Shown: positions 41,244 to 53,102, counted from the stretch's first letter. The stretch: 64,000 bases of DNA from Apostichopus japonicus (GCF_037975245.1 NC_092577.1:17436013-17500012); one strand, 5' to 3'. Numbers and translations: made by a program. Notes: generated by a model from the letters alone, not told the origin.

Positions 41244-41512
41244 GTCGTGGTGTGATACAGTGTGATACAGTGGATACAGTGTGATACAGTCGTGGCGCGG
41301 TTGGTTGTGCTCTTTGTTAGCTGTTTTCTTTGTTACTTTTTTCGAACTTACTTGTTCCACGTTTTCTTCAACCTGCAACATCCAAGTTCTTGGATGCTAG
41401 CGGGTTTTTATTACTGTGTTTCATTTTGGACCGTTAAACTGTAGGAGTTTTGTAGGTAATTTTTGAAGTCGCCAAGGCGACGAAGGCCGCCAAGGCGTGT
41501 GCTAGTGCGAAC
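41244..41512 (+). promoter_or_regulatory. LINE copy 3 5' UTR
   Basis: It carries the same four GATACAG units, and the GTCGCC-AA-GGCGAC hairpin is at 41468-41481. Confidence 0.6.
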
Positions 41513-42754
41513 ATGGGTTCCGCGAAACCATCAATACAACGTTTGAAAACTAACAGTGTTAGGGTATTTGACAATGGACATAGCTATGGAGACATACTGA
41601 AATCGATATCTGAGGATCTTGGGAATAATAGAATTGTGGGATGTGTTAAGACGTCAGGGCACTGGATTGTGACATTGAAGAATGAATCTGATGCGGAACT
41701 TATCCAGGAAACCGGCCTTAATATTAAAGGCGACCATTGTAATGTTACCGGAGTGGAAAAATTTATACTAACGGTGAGTCTTTTTGGGGTACCCTGTTAC
41801 ATTTCTGACGAAGAACTTTCGGCTAAGCTAGAGGAATACGGATGCTCAATTAAATCCAAATGGACGCGAAAATACTATTCCGACTATCCAGACGTGGAAA
41901 ACGGTATTCGATTCGTAAGAGTACAGTTGCCAAATAATGCCAAAAGCCTGCCCTACGCAATTACGATTGCTGGTGTACATCTAAGACTTAAACACAACAG
42001 CCAATCTAAAGTCTGTAACAACTGCTTGAGCGACACCCATGTCATGAAAGAATGTCCCCAGTACGTATGTAGAGAATGTAATAACCAGGGCCACACGGAG
42101 AGCCGTTGCCCTAGGATAAAGTGCTTTAGATGCCAAAACTTTGGTCATAAAAGTTTCCTATGCACGGAGCAACCACCTGAGGAAGATAACGATGTCGAAC
42201 CAGAGAAGCCTTCAGACAATGGTGAGATGGACACAGAAACTGAACCTTCTAACGTCACTGAGAGCGCCAACAAGGAAACAGTTCCCGGGGGCCCACCAGC
42301 TCAACCCACAGTGCAACCTCCTGACACGGTAGATCAAGCCAACCGGAACAAGGACCAAATTGAGGAGACTCTGCCTACCAACACCCAGCCACAGCAGAAA
42401 CAACCGAAATCTCCCAAGAAAGCGAAGGCTACGACCACAGCGACCAAGAAAAATCCCACCGACGAAGCACAGAAATCCCGACTACAAAGAAAACCCGACT
42501 ACAAACCAGGAAGTAATGGAGACACCACTGAAACTGTAAATGACTCTATGGCACACCTTAAAAGGCAGATGTCTTTGGATGAGGACAACTTCATTTTTGT
42601 AAGACACAAGAAGAAAATACCAACACCAAACCTTAGCAAGGCAAGAACCGTAACAAGCAAAAACAATCAAACCTCACTTCTATATCGTCATCGTCATCAT
42701 ACTCTTTCTTGTTTTAATGGATCCAACAAAAAACAAAATAGAAACAAGGGATAA
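41513..42754 (+). CDS. LINE ORF1 protein (CCHC zinc knuckles), copy 3
   Basis: The 413-aa product is identical to the ORF1 proteins at 6961 and 16325, with three CX2CX4HX4C knuckles followed by a Pro/Glu/Lys-rich tail. The absence of any amino-acid change in three copies suggests very recent common origin or continuing conversion in the array. Confidence 0.9.
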   Translation: MGSAKPSIQRLKTNSVRVFDNGHSYGDILKSISEDLGNNRIVGCVKTSGHWIVTLKNESDAELIQETGLNIKGDHCNVTGVEKFILTVSLFGVPCYISDEELSAKLEEYGCSIKSKWTRKYYSDYPDVENGIRFVRVQLPNNAKSLPYAITIAGVHLRLKHNSQSKVCNNCLSDTHVMKECPQYVCRECNNQGHTESRCPRIKCFRCQNFGHKSFLCTEQPPEEDNDVEPEKPSDNGEMDTETEPSNVTESANKETVPGGPPAQPTVQPPDTVDQANRNKDQIEETLPTNTQPQQKQPKSPKKAKATTTATKKNPTDEAQKSRLQRKPDYKPGSNGDTTETVNDSMAHLKRQMSLDEDNFIFVRHKKKIPTPNLSKARTVTSKNNQTSLLYRHRHHTLSCFNGSNKKQNRNKG

Positions 42755-45656
42755 TATTTCCTGTGAGTATTATAACATCGATAAGTATAATAATTTACCC
42801 CCTAGTAATGGTCTTACCATTTTCAATATGAACAGTAGGAGTCTTAACAAAAATTTTGATAATATTACCACTTTCATCTCATTACTTAATAACGAATTCT
42901 CGATCATGGGCTTTACGGAAACTTGGTTGAATGACAATAATAATACATCCATCATCAATATTAATAATTATCGACTTGTAGAAAAACACCGCCATAAAAG
43001 AAGGGGAGGTGGGGTTTGTTTATACATTAAAAAGAACTATAATTACAAATGCAGAGACGATCTCTCTGTATTTAATGACTCAATTGAGTCTCTTTTCATA
43101 GAGATCACACCCCAAAATGGCAGTAAGCATTACGTTATTGGTATTATTTATAGACCACCGACGGGTTCTTATGACGACTTTTATTTTCATGTGCAAAACA
43201 TTTATGGCAAATTAACAGAATCACGTAGTAATTCTTATATCATGGGTGATTTCAACATTAACTTACTTGACGACCACTTATCTACAGATTTCCTCAACTT
43301 AGCTTTCTCGAATAATTTTTATCCAGCAATAACAAATCCTACCCGTGTTGCAAGTACATCGTCTACTTTAATTGATAACATATTTACTAATGATAATTCT
43401 GCAATTAACTCAGGCATATTTGTAACCGATATTACCGACCACTTTCCCATCTTCCTTGACAATAATTCAAGACTTAGAATCTATAATAGAGATAGTAAAC
43501 GTATTCGTAATTACAATATAAATAATATCAGTAATTTTATTTCCCAATTAGAATGTAAGCAATGGGATGATGTTCTTAATGAAAAGGATGCTAATGTATC
43601 CTATAATGTATTTTTTCATCATTTTAGTGATATGTACAATGACTGTTTTCCAGTGCAGGTTATTAATGTAAGGAAGAAACGTAAAAAGAGACATCCTTGG
43701 ATTACTAGTGGTATATTAAAATCAATAAAAAAGAAAAATCAATTGTATAGACGCCAATTAAAGGATCCAACATCGAATAACAAGAAGGTATACCTTATTT
43801 ATCGAAATAAATTAACAAATATTATCAGAACATCAAAGAAACTATACTTTCACAGTAAATTTATCGAGAGCAATAATAACATTAATGGTACCTGGAAAAC
43901 AGTCAATGAACTCTTACATAAAAATGCCAGTCAATCGTCATATCCTACGGCCTTTCACCATAACCAAAACGTTGTCACAGACAACCAGGAAATTGCTAAT
44001 GGTTTTAACAATTACTTTGTAAATGTAGGCCCTTCACTGGCCAGCAAGATTAAACCCCTTGAAAAAGCTGAGATTTTTTTGCATAAAAGCAGAAATCCCA
44101 ACCCAAACTCTGTGTTCATATTCCCCGTGACAGAAGAAGAATTACTGAAAACGATCAACACTGCAATTAAACCCAAAAAGGCTGCAGGATATGACGATTT
44201 CAGTCCTGATATTATCAAACAGGCCGCTAAGTATATTGTCACACCACTTGCCCATATTTGTAACCTATCATTTAATACAGGTGTCTTTCCAGACAAGTTA
44301 AAAATTGCTAAAGTCTTACCAATTTACAAAAATGGCCAGAACAATGCATATGAAAATTACCGGCCAATATCGTTACTCTCTTGTTTTGCGAAACTTATAG
44401 AAAGACTATTGTTTAATCGTATTTGTAGATTCTTGGACAAACACAACATTCTTAATAAACAACAGTACGGATTTCGATACAATCACTCCACTGAGCTCGC
44501 CCTGGCAGATGCAATTGATAATCTCTACAGTAAACTTGATCAACGTAAGACTTGCATTGGTGTATTCCTAGACTTAAGTAAAGCGTTTGATACCATTAAT
44601 CATTCTATTTTACTGAATAAGATGCACTTTAATGGTATAAGAGGTACTACTCTGAATTGGTTCGACAGCTACCTATCTCACCGTCACCAATTTACTGCGT
44701 ATAAGTCACATAACTCTGATCTTGCCCAAGTCCCTTGTGGTGTACCACAGGGATCTATCCTGGGACCTCTGTTATTCATTATTTATGTAAACGACATATG
44801 TCAAGTGTCCAATATTGCAAAAGTTACTTTGTTTGCTGATGACACCACTATTTTTTTTGACTCTGACAACATTAGCATCCTACCTATTACTGTATCTAAT
44901 GAACTAGAAAAGTTTAGTAACTGGTTTCGGTCAAACAAGCTTTCTATCAATGTCAACAAGACACACTACATTGTTTTTAATTCATCCAACAACCCTCCTC
45001 AAGTTCACAACATTAATATGAATGGTACACCAATTAACAATGTTGACTACATAAAATTTTTAGGTGTATATATTGATTCAAAACTAAGTTGGCAACAACA
45101 TATTTCAGCAATCTGTTCTAAGGTCGCAAGGAACATTGGTATACTCGCTATAATAAAACATTTCCTACCGACACACATTCTAAGAATGATTTATAATACG
45201 CTCATTCTACCTCATCTGTCCTACTGTTCTATTATTTGGTCTGGTGCTAACATAACTTGTCTTGACCGTCTCAATAAACTACAAAAAGGCGCAATACGTA
45301 ACATAACACATGCTGCATTTCGTCAGCATACTAGTCCATTGTTTAAAGGTCAAAACCTGCTGAAATTAAATGATATTATAAGGCTACAACTTGCTGTATT
45401 TACGTATAAAGCATGGCATGGGCTACTTCCGGGTTCCTTTCATAATTTCTATACAATTAATGTAGAATTATACAATTATAATACCCGAAATAGACAAAAT
45501 GCTCATTGCAACTTCTATCATACGAAATTAGGTACACGCAGCTTTCGCAACCGTGCAACTAAGTTATGGAACTCATTAAGCAATACCGTTAAATCTAAGG
45601 CTACAAAGAATTCATTTAAGAAATGTTTAAAAAAAGAATTGATATCATCATATTAA
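42717..45656 (+). CDS. LINE ORF2 protein (endonuclease and reverse transcriptase), copy 3
   Basis: This 979-aa ORF is identical to the ORF2 protein at 8165, with His379 retained. The endonuclease motifs (FTETWL, GDFN, TDH) and reverse transcriptase motifs (PQGSILGP, FADD) are complete, so this copy is potentially competent for retrotransposition. Confidence 0.93.
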   Translation: MDPTKNKIETRDNISCEYYNIDKYNNLPPSNGLTIFNMNSRSLNKNFDNITTFISLLNNEFSIMGFTETWLNDNNNTSIININNYRLVEKHRHKRRGGGVCLYIKKNYNYKCRDDLSVFNDSIESLFIEITPQNGSKHYVIGIIYRPPTGSYDDFYFHVQNIYGKLTESRSNSYIMGDFNINLLDDHLSTDFLNLAFSNNFYPAITNPTRVASTSSTLIDNIFTNDNSAINSGIFVTDITDHFPIFLDNNSRLRIYNRDSKRIRNYNINNISNFISQLECKQWDDVLNEKDANVSYNVFFHHFSDMYNDCFPVQVINVRKKRKKRHPWITSGILKSIKKKNQLYRRQLKDPTSNNKKVYLIYRNKLTNIIRTSKKLYFHSKFIESNNNINGTWKTVNELLHKNASQSSYPTAFHHNQNVVTDNQEIANGFNNYFVNVGPSLASKIKPLEKAEIFLHKSRNPNPNSVFIFPVTEEELLKTINTAIKPKKAAGYDDFSPDIIKQAAKYIVTPLAHICNLSFNTGVFPDKLKIAKVLPIYKNGQNNAYENYRPISLLSCFAKLIERLLFNRICRFLDKHNILNKQQYGFRYNHSTELALADAIDNLYSKLDQRKTCIGVFLDLSKAFDTINHSILLNKMHFNGIRGTTLNWFDSYLSHRHQFTAYKSHNSDLAQVPCGVPQGSILGPLLFIIYVNDICQVSNIAKVTLFADDTTIFFDSDNISILPITVSNELEKFSNWFRSNKLSINVNKTHYIVFNSSNNPPQVHNINMNGTPINNVDYIKFLGVYIDSKLSWQQHISAICSKVARNIGILAIIKHFLPTHILRMIYNTLILPHLSYCSIIWSGANITCLDRLNKLQKGAIRNITHAAFRQHTSPLFKGQNLLKLNDIIRLQLAVFTYKAWHGLLPGSFHNFYTINVELYNYNTRNRQNAHCNFYHTKLGTRSFRNRATKLWNSLSNTVKSKATKNSFKKCLKKELISSY

Positions 45657-45839
45657 ATTATGTAAATGAGTTATTTACTTCAGCAGTTTCTGTTCATTAT
45701 GTAACAAACATTCAATTTGTATTTATTCATTTTTTTTTTTCTTTAGGGAGTCTTCCACTTTGTTAAGCTTTTAAGCTTTATGGAAGACTTCCCTCCGCTT
45801 TGTACTTCTGTGGAAAAACAAATAAATAAATAAATAAAT
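45657..45839 (+). other. LINE copy 3 3' UTR with hairpin and (AAAT)5 tail
   Basis: The terminal hairpin is at 45746-45793, preceded by T11 and followed by the AAAT tail. Confidence 0.75.
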
Positions 45840-45903
45840 ATATATATTAAATCCACTAATCATAACCTACCAGACAACTAGCCTACATTTCGCCTCTTGG
45901 AAT

Positions 45904-46023
45904 GTCTACGGCCACATCACGATGACTATACCGGTTCTCGTCCGATCACCGAAGTCAAGCAACGTAGAGCGCAGTCAGTACTTGGATGGGTGACCGCCTG
46001 GGAATACTGGGTGCCGTAGGCTT
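45904..46023 (+). rRNA. 5S rRNA (class A), first gene after LINE copy 3
   Basis: T19A; upstream is the right half of the interrupted spacer. Confidence 0.95.
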
Positions 46024-46303
46024 TTATTTTCATAATTGATAACACTATGTTGCCACGACGATGAGAAATTGAAATGGCCTTCATTGTCTTTCCACAAGGA
46101 AAGTGTCTTGCCACAAGGAAAGCGATTTGAAAATCGAATATATTAATAAATACCTCGTTTGTTTTTATATATTAGAATTTTCTAGATATATGTCAAATAT
46201 AGATTAACATAATATATATTAAATCCATTCATGTATAATTTATATATTAAATCCACTGATCATAACCTACCAGACAAGTAGCCTACATTTCACCTCTTGG
46301 AAT

Positions 46304-46425
46304 GTCTACGGCCATATCACGTTGACTATACCGGTTCTCGTCCGATCACCGAAGTCAAGCAACGTAGAGCGCAGTCAGTACTTGGATGGGTGACCGCCTG
46401 GGGGAATACTGGGTGCCGCAGGCTT
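46304..46425 (+). rRNA. 5S rRNA (class C)
   Basis: C12T; long spacer upstream with the LINE-linked variants. Confidence 0.88.
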
Positions 46426-46500
46426 TTATTTTCATAATTGATAACACTATGTTGCCACGACGATGAGAAATTGAAATGGCCTACATTGACCTCTTGTTAT

Positions 46501-46620
46501 GTCTACGGCCACATCACGTTGACTATACCGGTTCTCGTCCGATCACCGAAGTCAAGCAACGTAGAGCGCAGTCAGTACTTGGATGGGTGACCGCCTGGGA
46601 ATACTGGGTGCCGTAGGCTT
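46501..46620 (+). rRNA. 5S rRNA (class A)
   Basis: Short spacer upstream. Confidence 0.95.
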
Positions 46621-46687
46621 TTATTTTCATAATTGATAACACGACGATGATGAGAAATTGAAATGGCCTACATTGACCTCTTGTTAT

Positions 46688-46807
46688 GTCTACGGCCACA
46701 TCACGTTGACTATACCGGTTCTCGTCCGATCACCGAAGTCAAGCAACGTAGAGCGCAGTCAGTACTTGGATGGGTGACCGCCTGGGAATACTGGGTGCCG
46801 TAGGCTT
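46688..46807 (+). rRNA. 5S rRNA (class A)
   Basis: Short spacer upstream. Confidence 0.95.
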
Positions 46808-46883
46808 TTATTTTTTATAATTGATAACACTATGTTGCCACGACGATGAGAAATTGAAATGGCCTACATTGACCGGTTTTTAT

Positions 46884-47003
46884 GTCTACGGCCACATCAC
46901 GTTGACTATACCGGTTCTCGTCCGATCACCGAAGTCAAGCAACGTAGAGCGCAGTCAGTACTTGGATGGGTGACCGCCTGGGAATACTGGGTGCCGTAGG
47001 CTT
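46884..47003 (+). rRNA. 5S rRNA (class A)
   Basis: Short spacer upstream. Confidence 0.95.
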
Positions 47004-47070
47004 TTATTTTCATAATTGATAACACGACGATGATGAGAAATTGAAATGGCCTACATTGACCGGTTTTTAT

Positions 47071-47192
47071 GTCTACGGCCACATCACGTTGACTATACCG
47101 GTTCTCGTCCGATCACCGAAGTCAAGCAACGTAGAGCGCAGTCAGTACTTGGATGGGTGACCGCCTGGGGGAATACTGGGTGCCGCAGGCTT
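47071..47192 (+). rRNA. 5S rRNA (class C)
   Basis: Short spacer upstream. Confidence 0.88.
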
Positions 47193-47474
47193 TTATTTTC
47201 ATAATTGATAACACTATGTTGCCACGACGATGAGAAATTGAAATGGCCTTCATTGTCTTTCCACAAGGAAAGTGTCTTGCCACGAGGAAAGCGATTTGAA
47301 AATCGAATATATTAATAAATAACTCGTTTGTTTTTATATATTAGAATTGTCTACATATATATGTAAAATACAGATTAACATAATATATATTAAATCCATT
47401 CATGTATAATATATATATTAAATCCACTAATCATAACCTACCAGACAACTAGCCTACATTTCGCCTCTTGGAAT

Positions 47475-47594
47475 GTCTACGGCCACATCACGATGACTAT
47501 ACCGGTTCTCGTCCGATCACCGAAGTCAAGCAACGTAGAGCGCAGTCAGTACTTGGATGGGTGACCGCCTGGGAATACTGGGTGCCGTAGGCTT
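47475..47594 (+). rRNA. 5S rRNA (class A)
   Basis: T19A; long spacer upstream. Confidence 0.95.
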
Positions 47595-47661
47595 TTATTT
47601 TCATAATTGATAACACGACGATGATGAGAAATTGAAATGGTCTACATTGACCTCTTGTTAT

Positions 47662-47781
47662 GTCTACGGCCACATCACGTTGACTATACCGGTTCTCGTC
47701 CGATCACCGATGTCAAGCAACGTAGAGCGCAGTCAGTACTTGGATGGGTGACCGCCTGGGAATACTGGGTGCCGTAGGCTT
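47662..47781 (+). rRNA. 5S rRNA (class A)
   Basis: A50T; short spacer upstream. Confidence 0.95.
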
Positions 47782-47848
47782 TTATTTTCATAATTGATAA
47801 CACGACGATGATGAGAAATTGAAATGGCCTACATTGACCTCTTGTTAT

Positions 47849-47970
47849 GTCTACGGCCACATCACGTTGACTATACCGGTTCTCGTCCGATCACCGAAGT
47901 CAAGCAACGTAGAGCGCAGTCAGTACTTGGATGGGTGACCGCCTGGGGGAATACTGGGTGCCGCAGGCTT
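47849..47970 (+). rRNA. 5S rRNA (class C)
   Basis: Short spacer upstream. Confidence 0.88.
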
Positions 47971-48252
47971 TTATTTTCATAATTGATAACACTATGTTGC
48001 CACGACGATGAGAAATTGAAATGGCCTTCATTGTCTTTCCACAAGGAAAGTGTCTTGCCACGAGGAAAGCGATTTGAAAATCGAATATATTAATAAATAA
48101 CTCGTTTGTTTTTATATATTAGAATTTTCTACATATAGATGTAAAATATAGATTAACATAATATATATTAAATCCATTCATGTATAATATATATATTAAA
48201 TCCACTAATCATAACCTACCAGACAACTAGCCTACATTTCGCCTCTTGGAAT

Positions 48253-48372
48253 GTCTACGGCCACATCACGATGACTATACCGGTTCTCGTCCGATCACCG
48301 AAGTCAAGCAACGTAGAGCGCAGTCAGTACTTGGATGGGTGACCGCCTGGGAATACTGGGTGCCGTAGGCTT
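48253..48372 (+). rRNA. 5S rRNA (class A)
   Basis: T19A; long spacer upstream. Confidence 0.95.
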
Positions 48373-48654
48373 TTATTTTCATAATTGATAACACTATGTT
48401 GCCACGACGATGAGAAATTGAAATGGCCTTCATTGTCTTTCCACAAGGAAAGTGTCTTGCCACGAGGAAAGCGATTTGAAAATCGAATATATTAATAAAT
48501 ACCTCGTTTGTTTTTATATATTAGAATTTTCTAGATATATATGTAAAATATAGATTAACATAATATATATTAAATCCATTCATGTATAATATATATATTA
48601 AATCCACTGATCATAACCTACCAGACAAGTAGCCTACATTTCACCTCTTGGAAT

Positions 48655-48774
48655 GTCTACGGCCATATCACGTTGACTATACCGGTTCTCGTCCGATCAC
48701 CGAAGTCAAGCAACGTAGAGCGCAGTCAGTACTTGGATGGGTGACCGCCTGGGAATACTGGGTGCCGCAGGCTT
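48655..48774 (+). rRNA. 5S rRNA (class B)
   Basis: C12T; long spacer upstream. Confidence 0.93.
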
Positions 48775-49056
48775 TTATTTTCATAATTGATAACACTATG
48801 TTGCCACGACGATGAGAAATTGAAATGGCCTTCATTGTCTTTCCACAAGGAAAGTGTCTTGCCACGAGGAAAGCGATTTGAAAATCGAATATATTAATAA
48901 ATACCTCGTTTGTTTTTATATATTAGAATTTTCTAGATATATATGTAAAATATAGATTAACATAATATATATTAAATCCATTCATGTATAATATATATAT
49001 TAAATCCACTGATTATAACCTACCAGACAAGTAGCCTACATTTCACCTCTTGGAAT

Positions 49057-49178
49057 GTCTACGGCCATATCACGTTGACTATACCGGTTCTCGTCCGATC
49101 ACCGAAGTCAAGCAACGTAGAGCGCAGTCAGTACTTGGATGGGTGACCGCCTGGGGGAATACTGGGTGCCGCAGGCTT
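49057..49178 (+). rRNA. 5S rRNA (class C)
   Basis: C12T; long spacer upstream. Confidence 0.88.
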
Positions 49179-49253
49179 TTATTTTCATAATTGATAACAC
49201 TATGTTGCCACGACGATGAGAAATTGAAATGGCCTACATTGACCTCTTGTTAT

Positions 49254-49373
49254 GTCTACGGCCACATCACGTTGACTATACCGGTTCTCGTCCGATCACC
49301 GAAGTCAAGCAACGTAGAGCGCAGTCAGTACTTGGATGGGTGACCGCCTGGGAATACTGGGTGCCGTAGGCTT
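49254..49373 (+). rRNA. 5S rRNA (class A)
   Basis: Short spacer upstream; TTTTACTTTC terminator variant. Confidence 0.95.
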
Positions 49374-49440
49374 TTACTTTCATAATTGATAACACGACGA
49401 TGATGAGAAATTGAAATGGCCTACATTGACCTCTTGTTAT

Positions 49441-49560
49441 GTCTACGGCCACATCACGTTGACTATACCGGTTCTCGTCCGATCACCGAAGTCAAGCAAC
49501 GTAGAGCGCAGTCAGTACTTGGATGGGTGACCGCCTGGGAATACTGGGTGCCGTAGGCTT
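49441..49560 (+). rRNA. 5S rRNA (class A)
   Basis: Short spacer upstream. Confidence 0.95.
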
Positions 49561-49627
49561 TTATTTTCATAATTGATAACACGACGATGATGAGAAATTG
49601 AAATGGCCTACATTGACCTCTTTTTAT

Positions 49628-49747
49628 GTCTACGGCCACATCACGATGACTATACCGGTTCTCGTCCGATCACCGAAGTCAAGCAACGTAGAGCGCAGTC
49701 AGTACTTGGATGGGTGACCGCCTGGGAATACTGGGTGCCGCAGGCTT
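49628..49747 (+). rRNA. 5S rRNA (class B)
   Basis: T19A with a short spacer upstream. Confidence 0.93.
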
Positions 49748-50029
49748 TTATTTTCATAATTGATAACACTATGTTGCCACGACGATGAGAAATTGAAATG
49801 GCCTTCATTGTCTTTCCACAAGGAAAGTGTCTTGCCACGAGGAAAGCGATTTGAAAATCGAATATATTAATAAATAACTCGTTTGTTTTTATATATTAGA
49901 ATTTTCTACATATAGATGTAAAATATAGATTAACATAATATATATTAAATCCATTCATGTATAATATATATATTAAATCCACTAATCATAACCTACCAGA
50001 CAACTAGCCTACATTTCGCCTCTTGGAAT

Positions 50030-50149
50030 GTCTACGGCCACATCACGATGACTATACCGGTTCTCGTCCGATCACCGAAGTCAAGCAACGTAGAGCGCAG
50101 TCAGTACTTGGATGGGTGACCGCCTGGGAATACTGGGTGCCGTAGGCTT
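50030..50149 (+). rRNA. 5S rRNA (class A)
   Basis: T19A; long spacer upstream. Confidence 0.95.
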
Positions 50150-50216
50150 TTATTTTCATAATTGATAACACGACGATGATGAGAAATTGAAATGGTCTAC
50201 ATTGACCTCTTGTTAT

Positions 50217-50336
50217 GTCTACGGCCACATCACGTTGACTATACCGGTTCTCGTCCGATCACCGATGTCAAGCAACGTAGAGCGCAGTCAGTACTTGGAT
50301 GGGTGACCGCCTGGGAATACTGGGTGCCGTAGGCTT
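50217..50336 (+). rRNA. 5S rRNA (class A)
   Basis: A50T; short spacer upstream. Confidence 0.95.
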
Positions 50337-50403
50337 TTATTTTCATAATTGATAACACGACGATGATGAGAAATTGAAATGGCCTACATTGACCTCTTTT
50401 TAT

Positions 50404-50523
50404 GTCTACGGCCACATCACGTTGACTATACCGGTTCTCGTCCGATCACCGAAGTCAAGCAACGTAGAGCGCAGTCAGTACTTGGATGGGTGACCGCCTG
50501 GGAATACTGGGTGCCGCAGGCTT
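50404..50523 (+). rRNA. 5S rRNA (class B)
   Basis: Short spacer upstream. Confidence 0.93.
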
Positions 50524-50803
50524 TTATTTTCATAATTGATAACACTATGTTGCCACGACGATGACAAATTGAAATGGCCTTCATTGTCTTTCCACAAGGA
50601 AAGTGTCTTGCCACGAGGAAAGCGATTTGAAAATCGAATATATTAATAAATAACTCGTTTGTTTTTATATATTAGAATTGTCTACATATATATGTAAAAT
50701 ACAGATTGACATAATATATATTAAATCCATTCATGTATAATATATATTAAATCCACTGATCATAACCTACCAGACAACTAGCCTACATTTCGCCTCTTGG
50801 AAT

Positions 50804-50923
50804 GTCTACGGCCACATCACGATGACTATACCGGTTCTCGTCCGATCACCGAAGTCAAGCAACGTAGAGCGCAGTCAGTACTTGGATGGGTGACCGCCTG
50901 GGAATACTGGGTGCCGTAGGCTT
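50804..50923 (+). rRNA. 5S rRNA (class A)
   Basis: T19A; long spacer upstream (400-bp unit). Confidence 0.95.
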
Positions 50924-51205
50924 TTATTTTCATAATTGATAACACTATGTTGCCACGACGATGAGAAATTGAAATGGCCTTCATTGTCTTTCCACAAGGA
51001 AAGTGTCTTGCCACGAGGAAAGCGATTTGAAAATCGAATATATTAATAAATACCTCGTTTGTTTTTATATATTAGAATTTTCTAGATATATATGTAAAAT
51101 ATAGATTAACATAATATATATTAAATCCATTCATGTATAATATATATATTAAATCCACTGATCATAACATACCAGACAAGTAGCCTACATTTCACCTCTT
51201 GGAAT

Positions 51206-51325
51206 GTCTACGGCCATATCACGTTGACTATACCGGTTCTCGTCCGATCACCGAAGTCAAGCAACGTAGAGCGCAGTCAGTACTTGGATGGGTGACCGCC
51301 TGGGAATACTGGGTGCCGTAGGCTT
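51206..51325 (+). rRNA. 5S rRNA (class A)
   Basis: C12T; long spacer upstream. Confidence 0.95.
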
Positions 51326-51392
51326 TTATTTTCATAATTGATAACACGACGATGATGAGAAATTGAAATGGTCTACATTGACCTCTTGTTAT

Positions 51393-51512
51393 GTCTACGG
51401 CCACATCACGTTGACTATACCGGTTCTCGTCCGATCACCGATGTCAAGCAACGTAGAGCGCTGTCAGTACTTGGATGGGTGACCGCCTGGGAATACTGGG
51501 TGCCGTAGGCTT
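51393..51512 (+). rRNA. 5S rRNA (class A)
   Basis: A50T and A70T; short spacer upstream. Confidence 0.94.
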
Positions 51513-51579
51513 TTATTTTCATAATTGATAACACGACGATGATGAGAAATTGAAATGGCCTACATTGACCTCTTTTTAT

Positions 51580-51699
51580 GTCTACGGCCACATCACGTTG
51601 ACTATACCGGTTCTCGTCCGATCACCGAAGTCAAGCAACGTAGAGCGCAGTCAGTACTTGGATGGGTGACCGCCTGGGAATACTGGGTGCCGCAGGCTT
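51580..51699 (+). rRNA. 5S rRNA (class B)
   Basis: Short spacer upstream. Confidence 0.93.
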
Positions 51700-51981
51700 T
51701 TATTTTCATAATTGATAACACTATGTTGCCACGACGATGACAAATTGAAATGGCCTTCATTGTCTTTCCACAAGGAAAGTGTCTTGCCACGAGGAAAGCG
51801 ATTTGAAAATCGAATATATTAATAAATAACTCGTTTGTTTTTATATATTAGAATTTTCTACATATAGATGTAAAATATAGATTAACATAATATATATTAA
51901 ATCCATTCATGTATAATATATATATTAAATCCACTAATCATAACCTACCAGACAACTAGCCTACATTTCGCCTCTTGGAAT

Positions 51982-52101
51982 GTCTACGGCCACATCACGA
52001 TGACTATACCGGTTCTCGTCCGATCACCGAAGTCAAGCAACGTAGAGCGCAGTCAGTACTTGGATGGGTGACCGCCTGGGAATACTGGGTGCCGTAGGCT
52101 T
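51982..52101 (+). rRNA. 5S rRNA (class A)
   Basis: T19A; long spacer upstream. Confidence 0.95.
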
Positions 52102-52383
52102 TTATTTTCATAATTGATAACACTATGTTGCCACGACGATGAGAAATTGAAATGGCCTTCATTGTCTTTCCACAAGGAAAGTGTCTTGCCACGAGGAAAG
52201 CGATTTGAAAATCGAATATATTAATAAATACCTCGTTTGTTTTTATATATTAGAATTTTCTAGATATATATGTAAAATATAGATTAACATAATATATATT
52301 AAATCCATTCATGTATAATATATATATTAAATCCACTGATCATAACCTACCAGACAAGTAGCCTACATTTCACCTCTTGGAAT

Positions 52384-52503
52384 GTCTACGGCCATATCAC
52401 GTTCACTATACCGGTTCTCGTCCGATCACCGAAGTCAAGCAACGTAGAGCGCAGTCAGTACTTGGATGGGTGACCGCCTGGGAATACTGGGTGCCGCAGG
52501 CTT
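52384..52503 (+). rRNA. 5S rRNA (class B), G21C
   Basis: C12T and G21C; long spacer upstream. Confidence 0.92.
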
Positions 52504-52785
52504 TTATTTTCATAATTGATAACACTATGTTGCCACGACGATGAGAAATTGAAATGGCCTTCATTGTCTTTCCACAAGGAAAGTGTCTTGCCACGAGGAA
52601 AGCGATTTGAAAATCGAATATATTAATAAATACCTCGTTTGTTTTTATATATTAGAATTTTCTAGATATATATGTAAAATATAGATTAACATAATATATA
52701 TTAAATCCATTCATGTATAATATATATATTAAATCCACTGATTATAACCTACCAGACAAGTAGCCTACATTTCACCTCTTGGAAT

Positions 52786-52907
52786 GTCTACGGCCATATC
52801 ACGTTGACTATACCGGTTCTCGTCCGATCACCGAAGTCAAGCAACGTAGAGCGCAGTCAGTACTTGGATGGGTGACCGCCTGGGGGAATACTGGGTGCCG
52901 CAGGCTT
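52786..52907 (+). rRNA. 5S rRNA (class C)
   Basis: C12T; long spacer upstream. Confidence 0.88.
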
Positions 52908-52982
52908 TTATTTTCATAATTGATAACACTATGTTGCCACGACGATGAGAAATTGAAATGGCCTACATTGACCTCTTGTTAT

Positions 52983-53102
52983 GTCTACGGCCACATCACG
53001 TTGACTATACCGGTTCTCGTCCGATCACCGAAGTCAAGCAACGTAGAGCGCAGTCAGTACTTGGATGGGTGACCGCCTGGGAATACTGGGTGCCGTAGGC
53101 TT
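52983..53102 (+). rRNA. 5S rRNA (class A)
   Basis: Short spacer upstream; TTTTACTTTC terminator variant. Confidence 0.95.

Larger units (their letters stand above)
41244..45839 (+). mobile_element. Full-length non-LTR retrotransposon (LINE), copy 3
   Basis: This is the same element at the same spacer point, offset 25,188 bp from copy 2. It has the T11 run of copy 2 but His379 like copy 1. Both ORFs are intact. Confidence 0.93.
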
